Source: Acidobacteriota bacterium
GTDB taxonomy: Bacteria > Acidobacteriota > Vicinamibacteria > Vicinamibacterales > UBA8438
Assembly (NCBI GenBank): GCA_011523485.1
Contig: WTGR01000455.1
Coordinates: 1-6,294, forward strand
DNA length: 6,294 nt
Reading direction: 5' to 3'
Below the pieces are notes generated by a model that was not told where the DNA came from, searched no databases, and saw only the letters and a list, made by a program, of their open reading frames with translations. The position numbers and the translations under genes were made by a program. This document shows positions 5,759 through 6,294 of this stretch, in pieces; within the stretch, counting starts at the first letter, position 1; each line of letters opens with the position of its first letter.

Positions 5759-6294
5759 ATGGCGACACTCGGAAGCTACACCCTGCTCGCCGCCTTCATC
5801 GCGTGCGCCTACGCGGCCGCCGCCGTGGTGGCCGGCCACCGGCGGCACGCGCCGCGGCTGGTCGAGAGCGGCATCGGCTCCTTCTACCTGGTGACGGCGC
5901 TGATGACGCTGGCCTCGGCGATCATCGTGCGCGCCTTCGTCGTCGGCGACTATTCCATCCGCTACGTCGACCGCTACTCCGACCTGATCCAGCCGCTGTT
6001 CTACCGGCTGACGTCGTACTGGGGCGGCCTCGACGGCTCGATCATGTTCTGGGTCTTCCTGCTCTCGGTCTTCGGCGCGATTGCGGTGAAGACCAACCGG
6101 GAGCGGCACCGCGAGCTGATTCCGTACGTCATCGCGACGATCGCCGTGGTGCAGATGTTCTTCCTGAGCATCATGATCGTGAACAAGGACCCGTTCGCGA
6201 CCTACCTGACCCAGACCCCGGTGGACGGGCGGGGGCTGAACCCGCTGCTGCAGAACCCCTACATGGTGATCCACCCGCCGTCGCTGTACACGGG
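5759..6294 (+). CDS. ccmF: CcmF cytochrome c heme lyase subunit (3' partial)
   Basis: CcmF is the multi-pass inner-membrane component of System I that receives heme from CcmE and, with CcmH, attaches it to apocytochrome c. The first 178 codons are present; the gene is cut by the window end, and family members are usually over 600 residues. Visible features are an N-terminal membrane helix (about 6-25), a second (about 41-60), then YWGGLDGSIMFWVFLLS (87-103), whose WGG-x-x-GS-x-x-FW pattern is conserved in CcmF/CcsA proteins, and a further helix (about 121-140). Next come GLNPLLQNPYMVIHPP (159-174) and SLYT, the conserved stretch just before the tryptophan-rich WWD heme region, which lies beyond the window. 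The start is ATG 5759-5761 with GAGG at 5747-5750, 8 bases upstream. It is likely co-transcribed with ccmE. Confidence 0.95.
   Translation, partial: MATLGSYTLLAAFIACAYAAAAVVAGHRRHAPRLVESGIGSFYLVTALMTLASAIIVRAFVVGDYSIRYVDRYSDLIQPLFYRLTSYWGGLDGSIMFWVFLLSVFGAIAVKTNRERHRELIPYVIATIAVVQMFFLSIMIVNKDPFATYLTQTPVDGRGLNPLLQNPYMVIHPPSLYT

Noticed and set aside
4919..6274. Long minus-strand open frame opposite ccmE and ccmF
   Set aside because: Antisense shadow of conserved ccmEF coding sequence; no motif in the translation.
1..6294. Search for tRNA, rRNA, CRISPR arrays, insertion-sequence ends, transposase or integrase genes, and integron attC sites near the low-GC gene
   Set aside because: No repeated units, tRNA-like cloverleaf, terminal inverted repeats or mobile-element proteins were seen by eye, so the low-GC gene has no visible vehicle in the window.

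Overview
The window looks like a chromosomal stretch of a GC-rich bacterium. Housekeeping genes sampled by hand run at about 72-75% GC. A YVTN-type beta-propeller protein, a cysteine-type CcmE and a System I cytochrome c maturation pair would fit a Gram-negative soil or sediment lineage such as Acidobacteriota (Vicinamibacteria-like). That placement is an inference from gene content and composition, with no marker gene to confirm it.

Layout, left to right. The tail of a beta-propeller gene (+) enters from the left edge and converges on a minus-strand block. In transcription order, reading right to left, that block is a DUF721/DciA-like gene (4454-4056), an acetyl-CoA acetyltransferase (4162-2975), a two-helix membrane protein with a DUF697 domain (2890-1913) and a two-domain GNAT acetyltransferase/SAM methyltransferase (1754-216). 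Right of 4454 everything reads on the plus strand: a Maf nucleotide pyrophosphatase (4479-5093), a cysteine-type ccmE (5204-5653) with a good sigma70-like promoter in front, and the first 178 codons of ccmF, cut by the window end.

Functionally, ccmE and ccmF are a unit: CcmE carries heme in the periplasm and CcmF delivers it to apocytochrome c. Maf cleans up non-canonical nucleotides, and the DUF721 protein is probably linked to DNA replication (DciA family). The thiolase is central carbon metabolism. These genes look ordinary and vertically inherited.

The exception is the GNAT-methyltransferase gene. Its composition is clearly lower in GC (55-62% in sampled lines), it sits alone at the end of the minus block, and it fuses two modification enzymes through a roughly 90-residue segment I cannot assign. 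It is the best candidate for an undescribed function. The other points worth a look are the C-terminal end of the DUF721 gene, which either overlaps the thiolase by 107 bases or is frameshifted, and the 24-base gap between two divergent GTG starts. No RNA genes, CRISPR arrays, insertion sequences or long repeats were seen.
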